This document shows, one piece after another, positions 1 through 8,000 of a stretch of DNA of 21,412 nt; position 1 is the stretch's first letter; each line of letters begins with the position of its first letter. This DNA comes from CAWUKV01 sp963923025 (GTDB lineage Bacteria > Cyanobacteriota > Cyanobacteriia > Phormidesmidales > Phormidesmidaceae), in assembly GCA_963923025.1 (NCBI GenBank), contig CAWUKV010000086.1:1-21412 (forward strand), read 5' to 3'. The notes beneath the pieces are model-generated. The model was given only the letters and a program-made list of their open reading frames with translations. It did no database searches and was not told the origin of the DNA. Made by a program: the position numbers and the translations under genes.

Positions 1-96
1 CAAAGGAGCCGCTAAAGCGCGTTCATGCCCAGCGGGCTTTACGGAATGACATGCCATCAAATAATTAAGGCTATCTACTTACTAGATCTTTCCGTA

Positions 97-357
97 CTAG
101 TCTGCGTGACTTTCTTTACTAACGACAAACCGTTGAGCCACAGTTTCGGGCTGAATAGCAGATAGAACGACATGGCCTGAATCCGTGATCATGACGGCGC
201 GCGTTCGTCGACCGTAGGTGGCGTCGACCAGCTGTCCGCGCTCTCGAGCATCCGTAATCACGCGCTTAATCGGTGCTGATTCCGGACTGACGATGGCAAC
301 GACCCGATTGGCTGAGACAATATTGCCAAAACCGATGTTTATGAGCTTGATATCCAT
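97..357 (-). CDS. remA: RemA/DUF370-family regulator-like protein
   Basis: Small 86-residue protein of the RemA (DUF370) family. Seen: the compact fold signature with GFGNIVSANRVVAIVSPESA near the N-terminus, then PIKRVITDARERGQ and YGRRTRAVMITDSGHV, which covers essentially the whole family length. Known: in Bacillus subtilis RemA is a DNA-binding activator of biofilm-matrix operons; cyanobacteria carry homologues whose role is not well established, often near guanylate kinase. Here no gmk is visible in the 96 bases downstream, so the usual neighbour is either absent or beyond the window edge. The ATG at 357 has no clear Shine-Dalgarno upstream. The gene is transcribed divergently from the NFACT gene across a 313-bp spacer containing short direct repeats. 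Family assignment is firm; any link to the exoprotein genes further right is only suggestive. Confidence 0.9.
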   Translation of the reverse strand: MDIKLINIGFGNIVSANRVVAIVSPESAPIKRVITDARERGQLVDATYGRRTRAVMITDSGHVVLSAIQPETVAQRFVVSKESHAD

Positions 358-411
358 TTAGGCAGAGAATTAAGACTAACGATGGGCTGATCTGTGTTGA
401 AAAGCTGATCT

Positions 412-439
412 GGGAATATGAGCTGGGGAATATGAGCTG
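412..439. repeat. Perfect 14-bp tandem duplication upstream of remA-like gene
   Basis: The unit GGGAATATGAGCTG occurs twice head to tail (412-425, 426-439). It lies 55-82 bp upstream of the remA-like start codon and just after two copies of GCTGATCTG (386-394, 404-412). It could be a regulator-binding site or simply a replication-slippage duplication; the sequence does not decide. Confidence 0.6.
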
Positions 440-665
440 AATGAGGGGTGATCTAAGGTCAGGGTTTAACGGGGTTCTAAAGTTTGGCAGGAATAATCTT
501 ATCGGAAAGTCAACGATCTTTCTTCGGATCCGTAACTTTTGTCCTATTTTTTTGCGTTAAGGGCCTTACGTCTATCGTATTCGAAACTTTAAAGTGTGGA
601 ATATGCGATTTAAGGGGGGAATGATTGATTTTTATTGGCTTTTTCGACGAAAGCATAAAGTTTCT

Positions 666-670
666 GAGGA
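666..670 (+). promoter_or_regulatory. Shine-Dalgarno deciding the rqcH start
   Basis: GAGGA at 666-670 abuts the ATG at 671 with zero spacing, which is not usable for that codon. It sits 6 nt before the GTG at 677. This favours GTG 677 as the true start, giving a protein beginning MQPVDFTTL. Confidence 0.65.
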
Positions 671-676
671 ATGCCC

Positions 677-2413
677 GTGCAGCCAGTTGATTTCACGACC
701 TTGTCAGCGGTTTGTTACGAGCTGCGATCGCGCTACCTACCGGCCCGCTGCGAACAGGTAGTGCAGCGCGATCTCACCACCGTTTGCATGGCGCTACGAA
801 CGCTGTCGGGACGAAGCTGGCTGACGCTGAGCTGGCACCCGCAGGCTGCTCGCCTGCATATCGGTGCTGCGCCCCCCAAAGGTCCAGACACCTTTACCTT
901 TAGTCAGCAGCTTAAGCATCAGCTCAATGGGTTAGCGTTAACCCAGCTTAATGTGCTCTCTCCTTGGGAACGTGCTCTAGACCTTCAGTTTGCTCCCCGT
1001 CCTGGCGAAGCGGCCCAGCACCACCTCTACATTGAGATCATGGGCAAGTACAGCAACCTGTTTCTGACCCATGCTGACCAAACCATTATTACGGCGGCCC
1101 ATCAGGTGAGTGAGAGCCAGTCCAGTCTGAGGCCGATTCGTACGGGCGATCGCTACGAGCATCCACCGGGTTTATCCGGGCCTGTCCCCCATATTGAAGA
1201 AACATATACTGCCTGGCAGGAAAGAATCAGTCTGATTCCTGGCAAGCTGCGCAAGATGATGATTCAGTCTTACAGCGGTCTCAGCTCTGCGCTGGTGCGG
1301 CAGCTGTGCGCGGCAGCAAATTTAGACGCAGAAGCGAATACCGATAGCTTGAGGCCCGATGATTGGCAGCGTCTGTATCAACAGTGGCAAACCTGGTTAA
1401 TTCGACTGCAAAAACAGCATTTTGAGCCAGGCTGGTCTGAAAAAGGCTATACCGTTTTAGGCTGGGGATCCGTGGAGCCCGCTGCCGATGCCCAAACCCT
1501 GTTGGAGCGCTACTATCAGCAGCAGCTCAACCAGCAAACCTTTAGCCAACTCCACCACCAGCTGAGTCAAAAGCTAAAAACGATGCTGCGCAAACTGCAT
1601 CAGAAAGCCGACGACTTTCAACAGCGTCTGACCCTGTCCGATCAGGCCGATACCTATCGACAGCAGGCCGATCTACTCATGGCCCATCCCCATGCCTGGA
1701 AGCCGGGACTCACCCAGGTTGAACTCACCGACTTTGATAGCGGTGCACCGGTCACGATTCCCCTAGATCCCGATAAGACCGGCATCCAAAATGCCCAGCG
1801 ACTGTACAAACGTCATCAAAAGCAGAAGCGAGCCCGCAATGCGATCCTGCCGCTGCTGACTGCCGTTACTGAGGAAATACAGTATTTAGAACAGGTTGAT
1901 GCCGCTCTACAGCAGCTTCTGGTCTACAGTCAGACTAGCGATCTAGAGACCTTAGAAGATATTCGCAATGAGCTCATCGACCAGGGCTATTTAGATATTC
2001 CCTACGTGCGTGAGAAGAAATCCAACGCGCCTAACTTTCGCCACTTCAAAAGTCCTAGTGGCCATGAACTGCTGGTCGGTCGCAACAACAACCAAAACGA
2101 CATCCTCACCAGCAAAGTCGCCACCGACTATGACCTGTGGCTGCACAGTCAGGAAATCCCTGGTAGCCACGTCCTGCTGCGGCTCAATGCTGGGGCGGTG
2201 CCTAGCGACGCCGATTTAGCCTTTGCCGCCGACGTTGCTGCTTATTTCAGCCGTGCCCGTCAGTCCGAGCAGGTTCCCGTCATCTACACCCAGCCCAAAC
2301 ACGTTTATAAGCCCAAAGGCGCTCGTCCCGGTATGGTCATTTACACCCACGAAAAGGTCCTGTGGGGACAGCCCCAGCGGGTAAAAGATCGGGTAGACCC
2401 GCAAGTGATGTAA
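677..2413 (+). CDS. rqcH: RqcH / NFACT-family ribosome quality-control protein
   Basis: NFACT-family protein (Rqc2/RqcH homologue, older name fibronectin-binding protein A). Known role: binds the 50S subunit carrying a stalled peptidyl-tRNA and, in B. subtilis, directs C-terminal alanine tailing. Seen: an NFACT-N domain over about the first 200 residues with MGKYSNLFLT; a long helical, Gln-rich coiled-coil region at about 275-420; and a C-terminal NFACT-R domain at about 447-570 with GRNNNQND and DLWLHSQEIPGSHV, both hallmark motifs. Total length (578 from GTG) is normal for the family. The start was moved from ATG 671 to GTG 677 because GAGGA has correct spacing only to the latter and the product then begins MQPVDFTTL, as I recall for cyanobacterial homologues. 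The position matching the B. subtilis D97-R98 dyad appears to read E98-R99. It is followed by ilvB after about 150 bp, with no clear terminator between. Confidence 0.93.
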   Translation: MQPVDFTTLSAVCYELRSRYLPARCEQVVQRDLTTVCMALRTLSGRSWLTLSWHPQAARLHIGAAPPKGPDTFTFSQQLKHQLNGLALTQLNVLSPWERALDLQFAPRPGEAAQHHLYIEIMGKYSNLFLTHADQTIITAAHQVSESQSSLRPIRTGDRYEHPPGLSGPVPHIEETYTAWQERISLIPGKLRKMMIQSYSGLSSALVRQLCAAANLDAEANTDSLRPDDWQRLYQQWQTWLIRLQKQHFEPGWSEKGYTVLGWGSVEPAADAQTLLERYYQQQLNQQTFSQLHHQLSQKLKTMLRKLHQKADDFQQRLTLSDQADTYRQQADLLMAHPHAWKPGLTQVELTDFDSGAPVTIPLDPDKTGIQNAQRLYKRHQKQKRARNAILPLLTAVTEEIQYLEQVDAALQQLLVYSQTSDLETLEDIRNELIDQGYLDIPYVREKKSNAPNFRHFKSPSGHELLVGRNNNQNDILTSKVATDYDLWLHSQEIPGSHVLLRLNAGAVPSDADLAFAADVAAYFSRARQSEQVPVIYTQPKHVYKPKGARPGMVIYTHEKVLWGQPQRVKDRVDPQVM

Positions 2414-2565
2414 CCCAGTCTCGCCATGAACGACTGCGGTTCGCTTGACTGACTTGACTGATAAGGTCAGCAAATAGAAACATTTTCCCGTAACCTCCCT
2501 CCACCCCAGGGCAGAGTTGTAAAATAAATAACCGTTTACCCTCTAAAACTGTCGCCTGCAAGCCC

Positions 2566-4419
2566 ATGGTCTCTCTTCTACAACCGCCACTGTCTAAACC
2601 GACAACCCAGCGCGCGTCTGGGGCCTATGCGCTGATTGACAGCCTGATTCGCCACCGGGTGAAGCACATTTTTGGTTACCCCGGTGGGGCGATCCTGCCA
2701 ATTTACGACGAGCTATACAAAGCAGAGGCCGCTGGCAAGCTACAGCACATTCTGGTGCGCCACGAGCAAGGGGCCTCCCATGCTGCGGACGGCTATGCGC
2801 GGGCAACGGGTGAAGTGGGGGTCTGCTTTGCCACCTCGGGGCCGGGGGCGACAAACTTAGTGACCGGACTGGCAACCGCGCAGATGGACTCGATTCCGAT
2901 GGTAGCGGTGACCGGGCAGGTGCCCCGTGGAGCCATCGGCAGTGATGCTTTCCAGGAAACCGACATTTTTGGGATCACGCTGCCTGTCGTCAAGCACTCC
3001 TATGTGGTGCGCGACCCGCGTGATATGGCCCGGATCGTAGCTGAAGCCTTCTACATTGCTCGTACGGGGCGGCCCGGCCCCGTACTGATCGATGTTCCCA
3101 AAGACGTAGGCATCGAAGAGTTTGACTACAGCCCGGTGGAGCCGGGATCAATTCACCTCCAGGGCTACAAGCCGACGACCAAGGGCAACCCGCGCCAGCT
3201 CAACAATGCGATTCGCCTGATGCAGGCGGCCCAGAAGCCGTTGCTATACGTGGGGGGCGGTGCGATCGCGGCCGGAGCCCATGCCGAAATACGTCAGCTG
3301 GCTGAACATTTCCAGATTCCTGTCACCACCACGCTGATGGGTAAAGGGGCCTTTGACGAGCACCATCCGCTATCGCTAGGCATGCTGGGTATGCACGGCA
3401 CGGCCTACGCCAACTTTTCTGTCAGCGAGTGTGACCTGCTGATTGCGGTGGGGGCCCGCTTCGATGACCGGGTTACCGGTAAGCTAGACGAATTTGCCAG
3501 CCGCGCCAAAGTGATTCACATTGACATTGACCCGGCAGAAGTGGGCAAAAATCGCGTGCCGACGGTGCCGATTGTAGGCGATGTCCGCAAGGTGCTGGGG
3601 CAGATTCTCGACCGGATTCACGACGGCAATCACGTCGCGATTTCGGGGCAGACTCAGGCGTGGCGCGATCGCATCCAAACCTGGAAAACCAAATATCCCC
3701 TTCAGGTCCCCACCTATCCCGATATCCTCTCCCCTCAGCAGGTGATTACCGAGCTGACCCGACAGGCCCCCCATGCCTACTACACCACAGACGTGGGCCA
3801 GCACCAGATGTGGGCGGCGCAGTTCCTCAAGAACGGTCCCCGTCAGTGGGTTTCCAGTGCGGGGCTAGGGACAATGGGCTTTGGGTTGCCCGCTGCCATG
3901 GGCGTACAGGTGGCACTGCCCAACCATCAAGTGATCTGCATTAGCGGTGACGCCAGCTTCCAGATGAACTTGCAGGAGCTGGCTACGCTGGCCCAATACG
4001 GCATCAACGTCAAAACGGTCATCATCAACAACGGCTGGCAGGGCATGGTGCGTCAGTGGCAGCAAAACTTCTTTGGCGAGCGCTACTCGTCGTCCAACAT
4101 GGAAGTGGGGATGCCCAATTTTGAGATGTTGGCTGCCGCCTTTGGCGTTAAGGGTATGGTGATTGACCACCCCGATCAGCTAGAGAATGGTATTGCGGCC
4201 ATGCTGGCCTACGACGGCCCGGTCCTGGTGGATGCCCATGTCCGCCGCGACGAAAACTGCTATCCCATGATTCCACCCGGGGCCAACAACGCCCAGATGC
4301 TGGGGCTCCCCGCGCAGCCTGAGGCGTTGCAGACCGAGGCCCCCTCCCAATGTGGAAGCTGTGGAAGCGAAAATGCGGCGACCCATCGGTTCTGTTCTGA
4401 ATGCGGGGCCAAGCTGTAG
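2566..4419 (+). CDS. ilvB: Acetolactate synthase large subunit with C-terminal zinc-ribbon-like tail
   Basis: Thiamine-diphosphate enzyme condensing two pyruvates to acetolactate (or pyruvate with 2-ketobutyrate) in branched-chain amino-acid synthesis. Seen: N-terminal ThDP domain (about 18-190) with FGYPGGAILPIYDEL and the catalytic Glu67 in VRHEQGASHAADGYARATG; GQVPRGAIG; a central domain (about 210-345) with GARFDDRVTGK; a C-terminal ThDP/Mg domain with GDASFQMN starting at G461 and a following IINN; then WQGMVRQW and PGANNAQMLGLP. The core ends near residue 575. About 20 linker residues lead to a terminal ribbon with C596, C599, C610 and C613 (CxxC-x10-CxxC). Enterobacterial large subunits are around 550-575 residues, so the 617-residue length is explained by this tail. 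No ilvN small-subunit gene is adjacent. Shine-Dalgarno is weak. Identity is very secure; the role of the ribbon is unknown. Confidence 0.96.
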   Translation: MVSLLQPPLSKPTTQRASGAYALIDSLIRHRVKHIFGYPGGAILPIYDELYKAEAAGKLQHILVRHEQGASHAADGYARATGEVGVCFATSGPGATNLVTGLATAQMDSIPMVAVTGQVPRGAIGSDAFQETDIFGITLPVVKHSYVVRDPRDMARIVAEAFYIARTGRPGPVLIDVPKDVGIEEFDYSPVEPGSIHLQGYKPTTKGNPRQLNNAIRLMQAAQKPLLYVGGGAIAAGAHAEIRQLAEHFQIPVTTTLMGKGAFDEHHPLSLGMLGMHGTAYANFSVSECDLLIAVGARFDDRVTGKLDEFASRAKVIHIDIDPAEVGKNRVPTVPIVGDVRKVLGQILDRIHDGNHVAISGQTQAWRDRIQTWKTKYPLQVPTYPDILSPQQVITELTRQAPHAYYTTDVGQHQMWAAQFLKNGPRQWVSSAGLGTMGFGLPAAMGVQVALPNHQVICISGDASFQMNLQELATLAQYGINVKTVIINNGWQGMVRQWQQNFFGERYSSSNMEVGMPNFEMLAAAFGVKGMVIDHPDQLENGIAAMLAYDGPVLVDAHVRRDENCYPMIPPGANNAQMLGLPAQPEALQTEAPSQCGSCGSENAATHRFCSECGAKL

Positions 4420-4476
4420 GCCCTGTCATGCAGGCTGCGGGAGACGGGTTAGCTATTGGCCCATTTATTCACCCAG

Positions 4477-5001
4477 CTATTCAATATCGTCTTCAAGGTA
4501 AATCCAGGTTCGGCACCCGCTTGCCCGGGCGCAGTTTCTCATGGTGACGTCTACTTGAAACGCTCCTTCGTAGGGTGCGTGAAGGCTTTGCTCCTTGCCT
4601 GCCTGACGGGTTTGCGCCACGATGGCGTGGGTTTGTCCATCTCGCAGGGTCATCTCAACGTTGTAGCAGTCTTGGCTACAGGTGGCCAAGATAGGCTCAT
4701 CGGCAAAGAGAAATTGGGTTGTTCTCAGGTGTTGACCGTTCGAGAGCCAGTCAATTGAGCGCTCCTCTACGGGGGCAGCAGCAAAGCTAGCGGTGTGTAT
4801 GACGATTATCAACAAACTCACCAAAACGCTCAGGCCCCATCGCTGAGGTCGCAGGCGACTCAGCCCGAGCCATTTGTGGCTGCGGGTACTTCGCCTCAGC
4901 TGCCGAGTGCCGCTATTTCTCAAGATCGGAGCGCTACGCAACTCGCAGCTTGCTTTAGCCTTGGGTCGGGCTATACGGTTGAAAGATCGTTTCAAAGACA
5001 T
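4477..5001 (-). CDS. Hypothetical exported or membrane-anchored small Cys protein
   Basis: Not recognised as a known family. Seen: 174 residues; an unusually long, strongly basic N-terminal stretch (1-55, many Arg/Lys), one hydrophobic segment at about 56-72 (SVLVSLLIIVIHTASFAAA), then a roughly 100-residue domain with four cysteines in two close pairs (C108/C112 and C157/C163). The segment could be a late signal peptide cleaved near the ASFAAAP stretch, or an N-terminal anchor; the four cysteines would suit disulfides outside the cytoplasm. No internal ATG, GTG or TTG offers a better start before the hydrophobic segment, so ATG 5001 is kept although no Shine-Dalgarno is visible. It lies 57 bp downstream of the 1364-residue exoprotein gene on the same strand and may be co-transcribed. 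It is convergent with ilvB. The opposite-strand ORF here lacks a signal or any recognisable domain. Confidence 0.55.
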   Translation of the reverse strand: MSLKRSFNRIARPKAKASCELRSAPILRNSGTRQLRRSTRSHKWLGLSRLRPQRWGLSVLVSLLIIVIHTASFAAAPVEERSIDWLSNGQHLRTTQFLFADEPILATCSQDCYNVEMTLRDGQTHAIVAQTRQAGKEQSLHAPYEGAFQVDVTMRNCARASGCRTWIYLEDDIE

Positions 5002-5058
5002 AGTCGTTATCTAAATAAAGAGCGATAGCGTTGGGTGGCACCTGCTAGTAACAAGGGC

Positions 5059-8000
5059 TTAGTTTACGACAGCCTTAAAGCGGATATAGCCGTAGGATGT
5101 TGCGGGGGTGCCTGCTGCGGTAGCAGGAGGGACAATGTTGGGTACGCTCACCACCACCGAGCCGTTGCTATCATCGCCGTTACAGCTAATGGTTGGGAAG
5201 GCTGTCGCAGGTGATTCTCCTGGCCCAAAATAGATACCGCCATCGCCGTCATTGGCGTTGGTCAGGGCCGCTTCACTGCTGCCCTGGGCTAGGACGATGC
5301 CTCGGTCGGCACCTGGGAAGCCGTCAGGGTCCTGAGCGGGACCATTGTTGTAGCCTGTGGGAAAGAAGCTGGTGTAGGCGGGGATGCGATCGCAGATTCG
5401 TACGTTGTTGGCATTGCCGAGTCCGGTGTTCAGGTAATAGATGGTGTACTCCAACTCATCTCCAGCTGTGACAGGGGTGGTGTAGTCGATCACCCCGCGC
5501 AGAGAGTCGCTAGTCGGCGACGGCCAATGGGCATCGTTATCTTCTGTGCCGGTGCCATCGTCAAAGCCTGTAATGTCGACCCCATTGACAGCCGTGATCC
5601 GTTTGATTAGCACCAGCTCTGGAGGGAGCGAGTCTGAATCGACCTCCAGCGTCGCTTCGGGCTTGGTTGTGTTGCTGATGGTCGTCGTTCCTAGGGAGGG
5701 TTGAATCTGTCCGGTGAGGTCACCCCGCTCAATAATGTTGTCGTAGGTGCCCTTCTTGGGTGACACCACATCGACCTCTACTACGCAGCTGGCTTTCGGT
5801 GCGAGCGTTGCACCGCTCATACTGACCACGGTTCCTCCCGCGGTGACATTGACTGTACCACTGGGACAGTCCGTGGAGGCATTGGGCGTGTTGGCAACAA
5901 ACAGATCCGTCGGGAGATTGTCGGTAATGGTCACGTTTTGCAACGACTCGCCCAACGCGTTGTCCTGCTGCAAATTGGTAATCGTTAGCGTCAGTCGACT
6001 GGGCACGCCGCCATCGACGTTTGTAGGGCTGAAAGATTTCTCCGGCTTCAGTGCCGTTAACGCGTTCAGTGTATTAAATGCCAACGCACTGTTGGTCACG
6101 TTCTCCTTGCTCTCGATTGTGCTAATAGGTAGCTCGTTGGTTTTGTTTCCTGTTTCAATTAGCGTTACTTGAACCGTAATCTCACAGGTTTGATCGGCGG
6201 CGAGCACTCCATCACTGAAAGAGAAACTGTCTTCCCCCTGTAGTGCAGACACGTTACCGCCACAGGTACTGGTTCCCCCGTTGGAGAACACCACCATGTT
6301 GGTTGGCATGGCATCGGTAAAGGCCACTTCTGTCAGAGGAATACCATCGTCAGGGTTAGTCAGCCGAATGGTAAGGGTAGAGGGGTCGCCAACAATTAGC
6401 TCATTGGGTGAAAACTGCTTGTTGACGTTGATGCTGGAGGTTGTACGTGTGAGGGTTGCTGAAATCGTGCTGGCGTTTTCAAACCCCTCAGTTGTTCCAA
6501 TCTGACCCGGATCAATTTCGTTAGTAAACGTATCTGGCGTATCTGCACTCATCACGACATCAAAACGAATTTCGCAAAGACCGAAGACGCCGCTGGTATC
6601 GGCTGAAGGTATCGTGAGCGTGCCGCTGGTCAACGTGACTGAGCGAGTGCCGGGGGTTGCCGTCAGTGTGCCGGTACCGCCACAGGTGGTGGTGATATTG
6701 CTGGGCGTGGCGATGACAGTATTGGTTTGTGTCCAATCATCGGTGAACGAATTGACCGTCAGATCTTCGGTCGGCATAGAGTTATTGAGCTGTACAACTG
6801 CCGTTGAACGTCCATTAGCGACAATCTTTTCCGATTGAAAGGACTTCTCTCCATTTAAGGGAGAAATGACCGTCAGCTGTGCATTCGCAGTAGCACCTGT
6901 ATTTTCATTTTGGTCGTTAGTAAAATTCGAGGTTTGGTTGTCGTAGGTCCGAGGTGTTTGGTTTCCGGTACTGGTAAAGTCTCGGTCGATTTCTTCAACG
7001 TTGAATTTAATTTCGCAGGTGTCAGCGCTGGCATCGCCATCGTCAACAGGCGATAGGCTGGCGTTTGTCATGGTAAATGTCCTTGCCCCTGCTGTCGTAC
7101 CCGTAAAGTTAGGCGTACTGGAGTAGCTACAACCTGTGTGAGTGAACTCTGGCGGGTCGGCCACTTGCAGGTTGTCGGGAAGATCGTCGGTAATGGTTAC
7201 ACCGGTTAGGGGCAAGGTACTACCGCTGGTGTCATTTCTCCGATTATTCTCGATGCGAATGACGAGCTGAGACTCAGTACCCCGACGGATCACGTTTTGG
7301 TTGAACGCCTTTGTCAATACCACATTCTCAACAACCTGTAGCCGTCCGCCACTACCGGTGACCCCGATGCTGTCGAACCCTTCACCATTACCAATAGAGT
7401 CGTTATCGATGACGTTGTCTAGATTGAGCGGTGTCGATGTGCCAGAGGGTACGGTAACGTCAATGCGAATGTAGCAGTTATCGGTAGCGCTAGAATTTTC
7501 TGCCACGATTGTGCCGCCGCTAAAGACCAGGGTTGTGTCACCAACGGCAACCGAATTTAGCGTTCCACCCCCACAGCCGCTACTGTAAGAGACGTTCAAA
7601 GGCTCAGCTACCTCTAGAGGGCTTGGTAGGTTATCTGTGAAGCTGACGTTAGTAGCATCCGTCGTATTCGAACGGTTTTGAACCCGAATGGTCATTTGAG
7701 TTGTCTCGCCCGGAGAGACTTGATTGTCGTTGGAGTAAGATTTCTCAGCCCTCAAAGCAGGTCGGACTCTAACGGTATCTGTTGCTGGGTCAGTGTTGGT
7801 TTGGCCCTGATCGTTAGTCAATGCACTCGCTGGGATGGTATTGGTCAAAGTATCGGAATTGCCGTCGATACTGGTCTGACTGCTAGGATCGTGCTTTACC
7901 CGAACCCGGATCTCACATTCCCCCAAATCGTTTGTGTCCGGATCGGAGGAGGGAATGACGCCATTGACTAGAGAGATACTGCTGGCGTTATTCGTCACTG

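Larger units (their letters stand above)
358..670. promoter_or_regulatory. Divergent intergenic region between remA-like gene and rqcH
   Basis: This 313-bp spacer must hold the promoters of both divergent genes. It is visibly AT-richer on the rqcH side (540-665). No consensus -35/-10 pair could be chosen with confidence. It contains a perfect 14-bp tandem duplication at 412-439 and two copies of GCTGATCTG (386-394 and 404-412), all close to the remA-like gene. No ORF or RNA gene is recognised in it. Confidence 0.5.

Noticed and set aside
4456..4758. Plus-strand 100-codon ORF opposite the 174-residue minus-strand gene
   Set aside because: No Shine-Dalgarno, signal peptide or recognisable domain; the minus-strand frame has a coherent basic/hydrophobic/Cys-domain layout and continues the direction of its neighbour.
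5747..6172. Long plus-strand ORFs (also 6281-6838 and 7934-8749) antisense to the repeat protein
   Set aside because: They recur at matching places opposite the repeats, as expected from Thr/Ser/Asn-rich codons read in reverse; no export signal or domain of their own.
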